Source: Thamnocephalis sphaerospora (lineage: Eukaryota; Zoopagomycota; Zoopagomycetes; Zoopagales; Sigmoideomycetaceae). Taken from it: a stretch of DNA of 27,485 nt. The stretch lies in NCBI GenBank assembly GCA_003614735.1, contig KZ992594.1, positions 1 to 27,485 on the forward strand. The letters are read 5' to 3'. A program made the position numbers and the translations under genes. Position 1 is the stretch's first letter. The number at the start of each line of letters is the position of its first letter. Below the pieces are notes generated by a model. That model was not told the origin of the DNA. It did no database searches and saw only the letters and a list, made by a program, of their open reading frames with translations. Positions 1-10,980 of the stretch are shown one piece after another.

Positions 1-78
1 GCGGGATGGATTCTAGTGGATCAACATAGGTTGCGTTAGCGTAAACAGTTGTATGGCGTTTGCAAGCCATGCCCCTAC

Positions 79-3000
79 CCTTGTTGAGCAGCAACCCGCC
101 AAACAGCATGCTAAACAGCATCACCAGGCTGGACAGTAGATTGGCTACAGATATGTCCTTGAACAGCACGCCCAGCAACAGGCAGATGCTTGCCGCAGTA
201 AGGTTGAAGACGACCAGCACAAAGAGGAACTTGACAAAGTGTACCAGGCCAGGCACCAGGCCCACCATGTGGTAGACGATCAGGCCAAGCAGGATCGGCG
301 GCACCACACGGATCGGCACCACGTCAAATAACACCTTGGCTGTAAAGTATGCAAACGGCGAATAGTAACCGTTGGCGCGCTCGCGTACAAAGAGAATCCG
401 CTCTGCAGAAAAGACCTACACAGAACAGTGCGTACACATGGCGTTAATGCTAATCACAGCAGCAGCGGTGGATAGGATTCGCCTTACCTGCAGCGATGTA
501 AGGCAGCTGAAGCCAAAGAGCGCGCAGACAAAAAAGAACAGACCCATGCGGTTCTGGAATCCGGCGATATCGTTGGTAACGTTATAGAACAAAAGGCCAC
601 AAAAGACTGGTCGACAGCGTCAGCGCAACCGATGTGCAGTGGCACTGCAGAACGCTGCACACTTACCCGCCAGGAATATGCTGATGCAATAGTGCGTAAG
701 CATCAGATACGGGTTCCGATAAAGATTCTTAAAGGTACGGTCGCTGAGGATGCAGAGCTGCGTCCAGAGCGAGCTGCGGCGCGGCGCAGTCAGTCCAAAG
801 AAGCTAGGCACCTCGACGCCAAGTGGCTCGCCGTTGGCCGCGCTAAAGCGAGCAAGTACGCATTAGTTGATGCGGCGATGCGGAGGCAGCAGCATGCGCC
901 ATAGCATCTGCAGACACTCACCTAGTCTGCCGTTCAATGTCGTCCAGCGTCTGTCGAGCCAGCTCGGAACGTCGGTACGCCTTGACCAGATTTTTGAGAT
1001 GAGAACTCATGCCGACCGCGGTAGTTCCATGCGATGGTGTGCTTGTGATGCTATCGGGATTGCTGTGAACGCTGGTCGCGCGCATGGTACGCTGCGAAGC
1101 CCATGGGTTGCGACCAACGTCGTTCTCCCAGTACGCTGCCGCGCGCGGTTCGTCGTCGCTGACCGCTGCTGCCGGTACAATGTCGTCGTCCGAGTCGTAT
1201 GGCGTCATGCTGGAACGGCGGTAGAAACTGTCGTCGGCGCCACTGGACCGCGACAACAATGGCCCACTCTCCATGGACGACCGACCCGGCACCTGGCTCG
1301 ATCCGCTTTGGTCGGTACTTGCTGCCACAGAGCCCTTGGTAACGTCCACGATAAAGTCGGCCACGTTGTAGCCCAGAGGGCATGGATGGCCAGCATGCGC
1401 AAAGTGGTTGCGTGCTTCGTGTGCGCCGCCCGAATACACCAGCCAGCCCTCGGCAAGCAGAATCAGACGATCAAACATGGCGTAAATGTCGCTTCGCGGT
1501 TGGTGAATGGTGAACACCACGGTGCGCCTGTAATCGCGCGCCAGGGTGCGCAGACATTCCACAACATTGCTGGCATTGTAGGCGTCCAGCCCGGATGTCG
1601 GCTCGTCCAAAAACAGAATGGCAGGTGAGGTGACCAGTTCGCACGCAATAGAGACGCGCCGCTTTTCACCGCCCGAAATACCGCGAGCACCTAGTTGCAA
1701 TAAAGGATGCACAGGATCGCCGTATCCCAACCGCGTGCAATGGCGTTAGCATTTGTCCTCTGCAGCCACTGGCCATCTCGCGCCACGTACCCGATTCGCC
1801 AATTCGCTTGTCCTTGATGTGATAGATGCCCAACTCGTGGATGGTCTCCAGTACACGAGCATGCTTGGCAGCAGAGGACATATCAGCAGGCAGCCGGAGA
1901 AGTGCCGAATAAAGCACCGTTTCGTAGACGGTCAGCGTTGGCATCAGCGTATCCTCCTGGTCCACGTAGCTTCACACGGCATCGTCAGCACAGCTCAGTT
2001 GGTGGGCAGATGCAACAAAGCACATACCCAATCACACGCCTGTAGATTTGCGGATCGATATTCTTTCCGTTGACGAAAATGTCTCCCAAAACCTCGCCAG
2101 ACTTGTTGCGGTGCGCAAGAATGTCGAGCATCGAGGTTTTTCCTGCGCCCGACGCGCCCATAATAGCCATCAGCTCGCCTGGCTGCACCGTGCCGAATAC
2201 ATTGTTGAGCACTTGACTGCCAGCTACGAGCAACGCAGGGTCAGCAGCAGTACGATCATGCACCGCTGTAACATGGCTATTGCCACCTACCAACGCAATA
2301 GCTGATCTCTCGGAACGAAAGCGTCGCAGGGGTGTGATCTGCCATAAGCTTACCGCCCTCATCTCCAAGGGCACCCGCAGCACCGTCGTCATCGTCGCCA
2401 CCATCTATCGTTGGCAGCCGGATAGCTCCTTCTTCGGAGCGTTTCGCCACCGAAGTCACACCTACAAGCACAGCATGGTTCTAAGTACAGCACCCATCAT
2501 TCGCTCGTCCTGTATGTTTACCCACCTATAATGGCACCAATCAGGAAGCAGGCTACAGCTGCCACGGAAAGCACCACCAGTGGCGTGTTGCTCTTTTTTG
2601 GCGGACGCTATGTTTGCGTGGATACACGCACTCAGTGAGCACAATTGCATGACTTGGTGTTGCTAGATACCTCACGTACCTTGAAGCCCGGCACTTGGGT
2701 ATAGTGCAAGCACTCGCCCGAACCGCAGTCCAAGCCGATAAACGCGTCGCCAAAAATGTTCAAAATCAGCTTGTTCATCTCGGGCTCTGCGCGCATCATT
2801 GCTTGCGAGTAAGCATGCGCTTGCACTGTAAGCTACCATACAGCATCCTCTGCACATACCTTCAAATTTACACTTTCCGTTATCGCACTTGAAAGACCCT
2901 GGACCTTTGATCTGCTCCTCCAAAAACTCGGACAAATCTGCCCAGACGCAGTCGTCAGTTCCGACCGTCACAAGAATGTTATCTGACCTTTGCTGCCCAT

Positions 3001-4144
3001 GCAGAGACACACACACACCTATGCCGCCATCCTTGCCACAGAGTGTTTGATCGGGCTTGCATTTGCAGTGGATATTCTTGCATTTGTAGAGTTGACGTCC
3101 CTCTACATTTGCATCTGCAATAGTATGCCGTCAGCATGGTCACAAGCACAACAGCATGATGTGCTACGTAATGCACACACACACACACACACACATACCT
3201 TCAGAGAATTCACAGGTATCCAGAGCACAGTAGAATGACTCGATCTGATCAATCCAAACTGCGTGTCGCAAGCCATGCGCATGCCGCAGTACCGCATCAG
3301 TAAATGTCTTCAATACGCCGTTCAATGTCATGGCCTCATCTTTCTAACGTACACTGGAAGTTGCACGTCGCTGGTGCTCGCTTGCACGAAAAGGTGACCT
3401 GTGGCATTTGGTTGGGCAGCATATCCACAATCTTTTTGTCTAGACCGCTCACGTCAGCTGCGCGTCATGAAAGGCTCGGCACGCTAGCTAGCGAGCACCT
3501 ACTCGTCACATTGCACATTTGATGATTCTCCTTTACAACGAGACCACCCTTGAAACAGGTAGCGTTCCGGTTGGTAGGCACCAGGGGCAAGCACGCGTCG
3601 TCTCGCTGGCAGACTGTGCGATCGCAGCATCATCAGCGATCGCTAGCAAGCATCCAAGCCACCACGCGTCGTCCGCGTACCGTTGCAGTTGATACCAGAC
3701 CATCCGTCCTTGCAGCTGCACTGCTTGCCTTCGCGCACTTTGCGCTGCTTGCCATCCGACAGACCACCACACACTACACGTGTTGCATCACGCGTGTGTA
3801 AGTTCACCCCACCTACGTGCGCGCGCGCGCTCACCTAGTGACCGCTCACCTGGGTCTGCACAGTCCTCGCCACCAAAGCCTGCCGGGCAGCTGCAGCGAC
3901 CGCTGAATTCGTCGCATTTGCTAAAGTGCAAACACGGATATCCGGGCAGCATACAGTTGAAGCAGGGCGGGCAATCCTTGGGCGCATCACGACGACGAAG
4001 CCAATGCCGCGAGAGCAAGCTGGGATTGGGCGTGGTATTCAGGCTGGCTTCGGCAGCAGCAGCAGCCGACGGCGACAGCGCCAGCACCAGTGCAACAAGG
4101 GCAAGCGCCACGCATAGCCACCGTGCGCCTCCCAATCGTGTCAT
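79..4144 (-). CDS. ABCG-type half transporter with Cys-rich (EGF-like) N-terminus, ADP1-like; 3' end outside the window
   Basis: Sixteen exons join in frame: 4144-3850, 3773-3681, 3613-3503, 3439-3353, 3258-3199, 3114-3019, 2982-2860, 2801-2680, 2607-2526, 2461-2291, 2223-2028, 1969-1791, 1690-922, 842-667, 606-488 and 415-79, about 1005 residues so far. The start at 4144 opens a signal peptide ([20 protein letters not shown]). A long cysteine-rich lumenal part follows, with EGF-like patterns such as [12 protein letters not shown] and [12 protein letters not shown], then a membrane segment in exon 9. The ATPase domain has Walker [10 protein letters not shown] (about residue 436), signature ISGGEKRR, Walker [10 protein letters not shown] and the H-loop [10 protein letters not shown] Ser/Asp-rich linker in exon 13 leads to the ABCG membrane domain ([20 protein letters not shown]). 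Order and motifs match fungal ADP1-type half transporters, which are membrane proteins of unsettled substrate. The last intron runs off the left edge, so the final membrane segments are missing. Confidence 0.93.
2983..3018 (-). other. 36-nt intron with a (GT)n 5' splice site in the ABC transporter gene
   Basis: Between exon 6 (ends at 3019) and exon 7 (starts at 2982) the minus strand reads gtgtgtgtgtctctg and ends in gtcag. Removing 36 nt joins GKDGGI to [11 protein letters not shown] in the same phase as the other introns. The product then runs on into [17 protein letters not shown], which fits the ADP1-type cysteine-rich region. The preceding intron (3198-3115) also has a GT-repeat donor. 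Confidence 0.7.
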
Positions 4145-6157
4145 GGTCCAGAAGCGCTTACGCAAGACGCTGGTAATATCGACAGAAAGACAGGAGGGTG
4201 CGTAGATGCGACGTGCACAGGCAGGCCCAAGCGTAGACGCGGTAATGGCAGCAATGAGCGTACAGTAGGAAAGACAGCGGGAGTAGGGAGGTGGAGGAAA
4301 ACAGTGGCGGCAGCAGCGGCGGCGGCAGCAACACAGCCCAGGCAGCGTAAAGGGTCGTCACAGTGGATGCACCATGGGCACCGTGTAGAATAATGCGGAT
4401 GGTGGCATGATATCTCCCACACCTCCAAGACCGCTCAGGACAACAAGTTGACTAGGCCTAGACCACGCGAGTTGACCTACTTTTGAAGATGACGATGGCA
4501 GGGACAAGATCGCGCGCGGCACGCTTGCATCGTACCAACATGATGTGTAAGCATCCTGCCGCGATACAAGGGGCTGCTTAGCTGAGACGCGCCAGGGCAT
4601 TGCCTCAACGGGTCCGGCGCACGATTCCCAAGGGCCGACCCTACCGCCGTCCGACTCGGCCGTTGCCACCATCGCCGCTACCCCACACACACACACACAC
4701 ACACACACGCGCCAACCACAGTCGCAACGCTGTTCGCCAGTGCATGGCAGTTCTCAGATAATAGTGGTAGTTTAGCGGCGCTGGCCACGACAGAGGTCAT
4801 GTGCACACGCCGTAGGCGGAGATCTGCTGGCGACCCAGACAGGCAGGTAGGATGCGCGTTGTGGGACATGTGCTGTTCAGCCGGCAGAACTGGGAAGCAT
4901 GGTGGCGGCCAGTGCGGGTAAATGTACGTCCGATGCCGTCAGCGGGTATTCCCTGGGCGATGCGGTAATACTGGTGCAAATCAGCACGAGGGAACATTCT
5001 GTTCGGTGTATCACCCGTACGGTTACGGCGGCCGTCGACGCTTCCTATACACGCCAAGCAGGGCGCCGCAGAAGGCTCGAAGCACTCGTTCTTGGCCCCA
5101 TGGACTCGTCTACGCAGGCGGTCTATTTTTGCCCTGCGCGCTACGGCTAAGCGATTGGTTACTGGTCGTACATGCAGACGATAGAAGCGCCATCGCCGAA
5201 AACGACGACCATGGTGCAGCGCATGGGAAGCCATCAGCGTCGCTATGCGGCACGCCAGTCGCAACAGCCAGAACACCAGCACTTTGGCACGCTCAACGGC
5301 TTCGCTTCCCCCCCCCCCCTGGGTGTGCACTTTCCCACTGGCCTGCCCATCGTCCGATCGGTTGGCACTCTGCGCGCGCTAGGGGGAATGGCGCCACGCT
5401 CCAAATGGCCGCATGATACGAGCTGAATGACAAAGACTGCATGCGCTGACAAACACTGCACCTCCACGCACACGCGGTCTTGGCAACACGGGTTATAGGC
5501 CAGACGCATCAGTGCATGTTTGTGCTGCCGCACTTGCCAACCGTCATGGGCTTACGCTACAGGCCGCAAGGATGGAACGAGCTCGGTACACGGCGTGTAA
5601 TACTTTTGCCCGGTGCACAGCGTCATCCTTACGCGGTCGCTCGATGACGTACACACCGGTCGGGGTTCGTGCTGGCCTAAGCTGTGTCCCCGTCCAAGGT
5701 ACACTCCTTTGCTCCTGGGCAAATCCACGCTGTGCGTGGTAGATCCGGCAAACACAGCACGCCTACCGTCTAAATTTGGGGCGCTGGCCGTGCCGGGTCT
5801 AGACAGGCCCGGTTGAAAAGGAAACACCGCCACTTCTGCCGTTGCCGTGTGTGCTGGCGCGCGGCGAATGGCGGGCCTCTGGGCTGGCTGGCGGCCGCTG
5901 GTACGACGGCGCGTACAATGCGAGCGTGAGAGAAAGGAAACTCTCTACGTTTGTCAGCGTGCTGATGGGAAGAAGAGCCGCTGTGGTTTTTCCTTGTTGG
6001 TCGTCGCGGCACATAACTCTGGCTACAAATCTCAAACCCCCGCTCCTTTCAGTAAGCGGTGTCGTATTGCCGATGCTCCGAAAAGGAGAGGCCAGACAGC
6101 GCACAAATAATAAAACGGCTAGAATGCATTGTGCGCACAAATGTCTGCCTGCACATG
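4145..6157. other. Intergenic region without a recognisable gene
   Basis: The region lies between the divergent ABC transporter and bZIP genes. It holds an (AC)n tract, a C-run at about 5310-5320 and low-complexity GGC/CAG stretches near 4300-4340. Open frames exist (for example 4797-5330 minus and 4922-5416 plus), but they overlap each other on opposite strands. They show no family motif, no convincing splice continuation and no supported start. It probably holds promoters for both flanking genes. Confidence 0.5.
4685..4708. repeat. (AC)n microsatellite
   Basis: An uninterrupted run of about 12 AC units lies upstream of the ABC transporter start. Shorter AC tracts occur at 3175-3195 (inside an intron of that gene) and 7906-7922. 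Confidence 0.9.
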
Positions 6158-6718
6158 TGTGTGTCCTACCTGTTATCTCCGCCTTCCCTTCCCGTCGAAC
6201 GCTGTCGCAACCTCGACCGCTTCTTTATACCTTGAGTCACCTGTATCCGCCATCGTCTACGCTTTGCCTGCCTGCCTGCCTGCCTGCCTGTCGTGTGTGT
6301 CGCCACCTGTTCCCAGGTCCATACGCAGCCACCTTTCCATCCTGATTTTGGCCAGCCTCTCTATCCTAGTGTATCAGCTTAGCATTGCGCGCTTGCCCTG
6401 CGTGCCCACCACCTCCTTGTTCCGTCAAAGTCTGCCTCTCCGTGTTCCCTCTCGTATCCAATCGGCCGTTGTGCTCAACACACGTCGCTGCTGCTGCGCC
6501 GCCGCCGCTGCTGCCAACACGCGCGGTCGCCTGACGTCGGGGTTCACCGACACACGCACGCACACGACAAACCAGGCTGCTGCACGCGCCGCGCACCCCA
6601 CGTCCCGCCGTTCTTGCGCCTGTCCTACAGCGCACACACACGCGCACGCGCCTTCCGACTCGGCCGCAGCACTACGGCACGTTTGCAGGCGGGTGTGGGT
6701 GTGCGAATCTGCAGTCGC
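6158..6718 (+). promoter_or_regulatory. Predicted promoter and non-coding first exon (5' leader) of the bZIP gene
   Basis: The plus strand has no ATG from 6158 to 6731, about 570 bases in which roughly nine are expected by chance. The tract ends at a consensus 5' splice site, gtaagt, at 6719. It is rich in C and T, includes a CCAAT box (about 6468-6473), a CRE/AP-1-like TGACGTC (about 6532-6538) and a TTTATA element near 6223. This pattern suggests a promoter followed by a transcribed leader exon without upstream start codons. The transcription start cannot be placed from sequence alone. Confidence 0.55.
6265..6290 (+). repeat. (TGCC)n tetranucleotide repeat
   Basis: About six TGCC units occur in tandem inside the predicted promoter or leader of the bZIP gene. 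Confidence 0.85.
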
Positions 6719-8175
6719 GTAAGTATTTGCGTATGGCCAGCGTTTGCCGCGATGTATGGGCATGCATCTTGCGCACCGCAATACAGTGCATGGAGCGCGT
6801 GGGAGACGTCGCGATGATGTCTGCTGCATGTGGATGCACCGCGTACTCGCGCATCGTTTACCAGGCATCGGCGCGGCAGTCGCTTGGAAGCGATACTGGC
6901 GCGGTAACGGTGGCCTGATGATAGTGGTGGTGGTGGTGGTGGTTGCTGGTTGGCAGTAACAGCCACTACAACATTTTCCCTAGTTAGTGTGGATGGTGTA
7001 GACACGTGATAGCGTAGACAATGGCGATGACGTTATAGGCTGTCATGGCTGCGATACACCAGTGGTGATGGTGCTGCTGCTGCTTATGCCACCTGCAATT
7101 TGTGTAATCTGCAACCTTGTCCAGGCATCTTCCCTTGCAAACTGCATGGTACGATCCTCACTTGCAGTAGCCGCAAACTGCTTAGTGGTGCTGGTGGCGA
7201 ATGGCAGGCTGCCTTGCTAGCGCCACTGCATGCGGGACATGCCAACCGCACCTTCATGCATGATAACCGAGCCAAGTCAGTAGGCACGCACCAACGGATC
7301 ACTGGCCCCCTACAAGGTCGGCCCCTTTTCCAAACTTGCTCGACAGAGCATCTATGCGCACATACACGATGCCACTCCTTTTCGCTCTCTCGCTCTCTCA
7401 CGCATTCGGGAGGCTTACTCCGCAGTGATGGCAGCGTGGTCATGGTACGGATCATGATGATGGCGCACATGGCGTGTATATGCGTGTGTAGGTTGCGCAG
7501 AAGGCTTGCCCCTGCGGTTTTTTAGTATGGCACCGCATTCTGCTGATTCGTTTGTCAGCGGCATGTATGGTAGCTGCCCCTTGCTGATGCGGGCATAGAC
7601 TGCCGGTCTGGCGCATACAGATCTGCTCATGGTATGGCGCCTTTTCGTGCATGTGCATGCGAACATTATGCGTGGACATGCGCTCCCCTTTCCATCATTG
7701 TCATCGCTGCTGGCATCGTGGTCACCCACTGCGGTGGTGGCCAGCGCCAACGTGACTGTGGTTGCTGTACCTGCTGCTGCGCCGTGGTTATTACCATCAC
7801 CGCATTGGTGCCTCCCATACTGACGAATGATGGTGGCGTTTATCTTTTTATACGACGATCGTTTGCGTACTTTAGTTTGTCAGCATCTCTGCAAACACGT
7901 GTATACACACACACACACACGCGCGCGCGCTCGTTTACGTGCGTACAGCTACTCGCACACGCACACCGCCTAATCGATTGTCAGCTTGGCCTGGCCCATG
8001 TGGTGTTGGTAGTGGTAGACTTTGTTGATGCCCAAGTCTCGCCTGTTGTGACTACCTGTTTGTGTCTGGCCTTGTGCGGTTCAGTTTACTGTGTTATTCC
8101 ATTGTCACTTGCTTCACTGTGCTAATCAACGTGGCTGGTCTTTTTTATTCTCTCATCCTCCCTCCCCACCTCTAG
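6719..8175 (+). other. Predicted 1.46 kb 5' leader intron of the bZIP gene
   Basis: The intron would begin with gtaagt at 6719. It would end at 8175 after a long pyrimidine tract (about 8139-8175) closing in ccacctctag, with a branch-like gctaatc at about 8120. The next exon holds no ATG before the predicted start at 8241. No gene was recognised inside; it carries a (TGG)n run at 6924-6942, an (AC)n/(GC)n tract near 7906-7930 and CT-rich stretches. It is far longer than the other introns here, which are mostly under 100 nt. Confidence 0.5.
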
Positions 8176-8240
8176 TCGACCGCCAACACAAAGGCTCGCG
8201 CACTGCCATCCATAGCCGTCGTCGCGTTGAACGCCCGGCC

Positions 8241-10337
8241 ATGGTGTTTACCTCCAAGCACGCTCCCCTAGCTATATCTTCTCCGCGGAAGGAGCCGGCG
8301 CACACCGGACGCCTACTGCATCCGACCAACGTAGGCCAGTCGCACGTGCCACCATCGCCCCCAGGTGTTTGCGCGGTTGAACCTCGGTCGCCGAATAACG
8401 CACGCCCTTACTATTCACTACCATCTCCGTCGCATACTTCAGACGTGCTTCGCTCGCGGCAGGACAGGCGTGCCATCAACACCCCGCCGTTCATGCAGCA
8501 GTTGGTGCCGGACCACGACGACGCTCCGCATCGGCCGCTGTCGCTTGCGCGTTCCAACAGCAGCTCCAGTACGGCACTGCCGCCGCTGAATACGCTGGCG
8601 CAGCACACTATCCTCAGTCGCCGTCCTTCGCCGGCCGATTCGGCCTATTCGCCTTCCGTGCGTCCGTATTCCACGGAAACGAGCGAGTCCATGCCCAGCT
8701 CTGTCGCCACCAGCTACGCCGAGCCACACTATCCGCCTCAGGCCGTGTCGCCGCCATCTGCCCACGGCTACGCAGCACCGCCCCCACACGCACCTGAAGG
8801 CTACGCTACGCCACGGCCGCCACTTCCGCCGTCCGCTTCAGTACCCATGGGACACCCGGCCGATAAGCACGGCGCCTACTATCCGCCGCCGCCACCGGCT
8901 GGGCACGGTCCGCCGTATGCTTCTGGCGATGCGCCGCCGTATGCGCATCACACGCGGCCGCAAGAGCATCATCACCAGCATGTCCATGATGAGCACGTTC
9001 TGCATGCGCGGATGCATCATCCGCACGAGCCAGTGCACCATCCACATCAGCATGAGATGCATCCTCGTGAGCATCGCCACCATCATCACAGTCTCCATCA
9101 CAACTACGAGCACCCGCCTTACCATCCGCACCGCCACCACCCGCACCACCCGCCCGCGCCTGCGCAGCCCTATGCACATGGATTCCGCAGTGAGGCAGAG
9201 CACGTGGTAAACCACGGTGAACTGCGCCATCCGCCACCGCGGCCGTTTGAGCATGGCAGTGGTGTGCATTTGCATGATGGTCCAGACCCTCGACGGCCAT
9301 TGCCGCATCAGATGTCTCCGCACACCCCGCTACACGCATCCTCCGCACCTACTGGGACAGACATTGGTGCAACCTTCCGTAAGTGAACACAGACGCGCTA
9401 TGGTTGGCATTCTTGGCCCGATCCGCTTGCTCACTGTGGCCTGCATGGTACCGCATTCTCTGGTCGGTCCCCTATGACTTGCGCGTGCTCAGGTGCGGCC
9501 GAAGATCCGCATGGCGCTGCGCCTCCGGGTGAGTTCTCCTCCGGATACAACACCTTCCGGATCAACGGCCATACAGGTCGGCCGCGTGCAGCATCGTATG
9601 CCATCACGTCTACACAGTCGTCGCTGAGCAGCGAGCGTGCCGACGGACCCGCCATCGATGCCATCTCGTCCAAGACTACCTTTGCGCCCATCGTGCCGAC
9701 CAAGCGAGGCCCTGGTGTGCTTGCCAAGGAGCACGACATGGTCATTGACAGTTCGGTGCCGATGCGCGATACGGCCTACACGCACGCTGGTCCAGACAAG
9801 GCGATGACCGCCTCGGTACTTTCGGCACAGCACCAGCAGCCGCAGAGCTCATCGGCGGCGCGACGTGCGGCGCAGAATCGCGCTGCACAGCGTGCATTCC
9901 GCCAGCGCAAAGAGCGCTATGTCAAAGAGCTCGAGTACAAGGCGCGCGTGCTGACCCAGGCACAGAAGCGCCTGCGCGAGCGTCGAGAGCAAGCGAACCA
10001 GCTGCGCCAGCTGGCCCTTCGGCTACAGCGTGAGAATGCTGCGCTTCAGGCCCGCCTCACAAAGTGCAAATGCCCCGGCCGTCCAACTCGGCGCCGTAGC
10101 GTTGCCGCCGACAGCAAAGATGAGCCTAGCGACAGCGAAGCCTTTTTGCCCACCCTAGAATCGGTCGATGCGCTGCTGGCCGACGAGCCCAGCGACATGG
10201 ACGAGGACATTATCCATCCGCCGGCGCCGGTACTCCCGTTTCCCGAACTGGACGCCGCCAATGCAGGCAAGGATGCAGGACCGGACCGAAAAAAGACGGC
10301 CCACGCACTAAACACCGTAGACCTGGCGCACTGCTAA
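8241..10337 (+). CDS. Yap/Pap1-type bZIP transcription factor with a histidine-rich segment
   Basis: Two exons, 8241-9378 and 9493-10337, give about 660 residues. The intron starts gtaagt and ends ctcag. The start is the first ATG after the leader acceptor and has a good context (cggccATGG). The N-terminal half is disordered and rich in Pro, Ser and Tyr. Residues about 235-304 hold roughly 31 histidines. The basic region at about residues 500-527 contains NRAAQRAFRQRKERYVKELE, the fungal AP-1 (Yap) pattern NxxAQxxFR, followed by a leucine zipper (LRQLALRLQRENAALQARL) to about 573 and a KCKCP motif. An acidic tail ends in Cys. Yap factors act in the nucleus on oxidative-stress and metal-response genes. 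The multi-cysteine domains of Yap1 are missing, so redox sensing of the Yap1 kind is not supported. The His-rich part could bind metal (inference). Confidence 0.88.
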
Positions 10338-10980
10338 GTCTGCGCATCATCCATTGTCAGCACCTTTGCAGCCGTAGTCCGCATCCTACCTTGTGGTAGG
10401 CAGCCGTGGACGCTGTGGCAACTGCCTGCGCTCTGCACCCTACTTATTCATCACCACCACTACCTGGCCACCCTGCGCTTGGGCGGGCTGTGCACGTCCG
10501 TAGGCATATCGTGGCGCCGCCTGTAAGCCTAGGGAGCATTTGTTGTTCCACTGATACTCGGCGCACGCTGGTTTCCAACGAGCATCGAGCCGTACTTTCA
10601 CCTTTTACTTGCATTCGGTTTCTTTACACCATCTGCCCTGTCTTTGCTTATGCTTCAGTTATTGCTTTGACTTTATCTGCACCCTGTCGCGCGCCACCGC
10701 GCCCTTGTTCGGCGACGGCCAGCCCCGTGAATGGACCAGCCTTGGCCGTTCAGCATCAGCTCCTCTACGCTTATGGCCGTCGATGGTCGCGCATTTGTTT
10801 CCGTCGCTTCGTCAGATCGTCTGTTGACGTTTTATTTTCGCAAAAGATGCGATATAAAGGCACCACGCCATTTTCACTAATACGTCTAAGCAATACGTTT
10901 CGGCCGCGGAAGCCGGTCGGCTCGATTACCCTGTGGTCTGGCCACGGCGACTGTGGCCGCATTGCGCCTGTACGCCAAAC
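10338..10980. other. Intergenic region between convergent bZIP and CKAP2-like genes
   Basis: Both flanking genes end here. A minus-strand AATAAA (10836-10831) fits the CKAP2-like transcript. I found no AATAAA on the plus strand for the bZIP transcript; only ATATAAAG near 10850 comes close. Open frames here have no family motif. Confidence 0.5.
10831..10836 (-). terminator. Poly(A) signal AATAAA of the CKAP2-like gene
   Basis: A minus-strand AATAAA lies about 145 nt beyond the predicted stop at 10981, a usual distance. Confidence 0.5.

Noticed and set aside
867-1628. 253-codon plus-strand frame
   Set aside because: It is the antisense shadow of the ATPase exon of the ABC transporter, which carries all the expected motifs.
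8806-9348. Minus-strand 180-codon frame opposite the bZIP gene
   Set aside because: Antisense of the histidine-rich segment. It is rich in Ala/Asp/His only because of that repeat composition.
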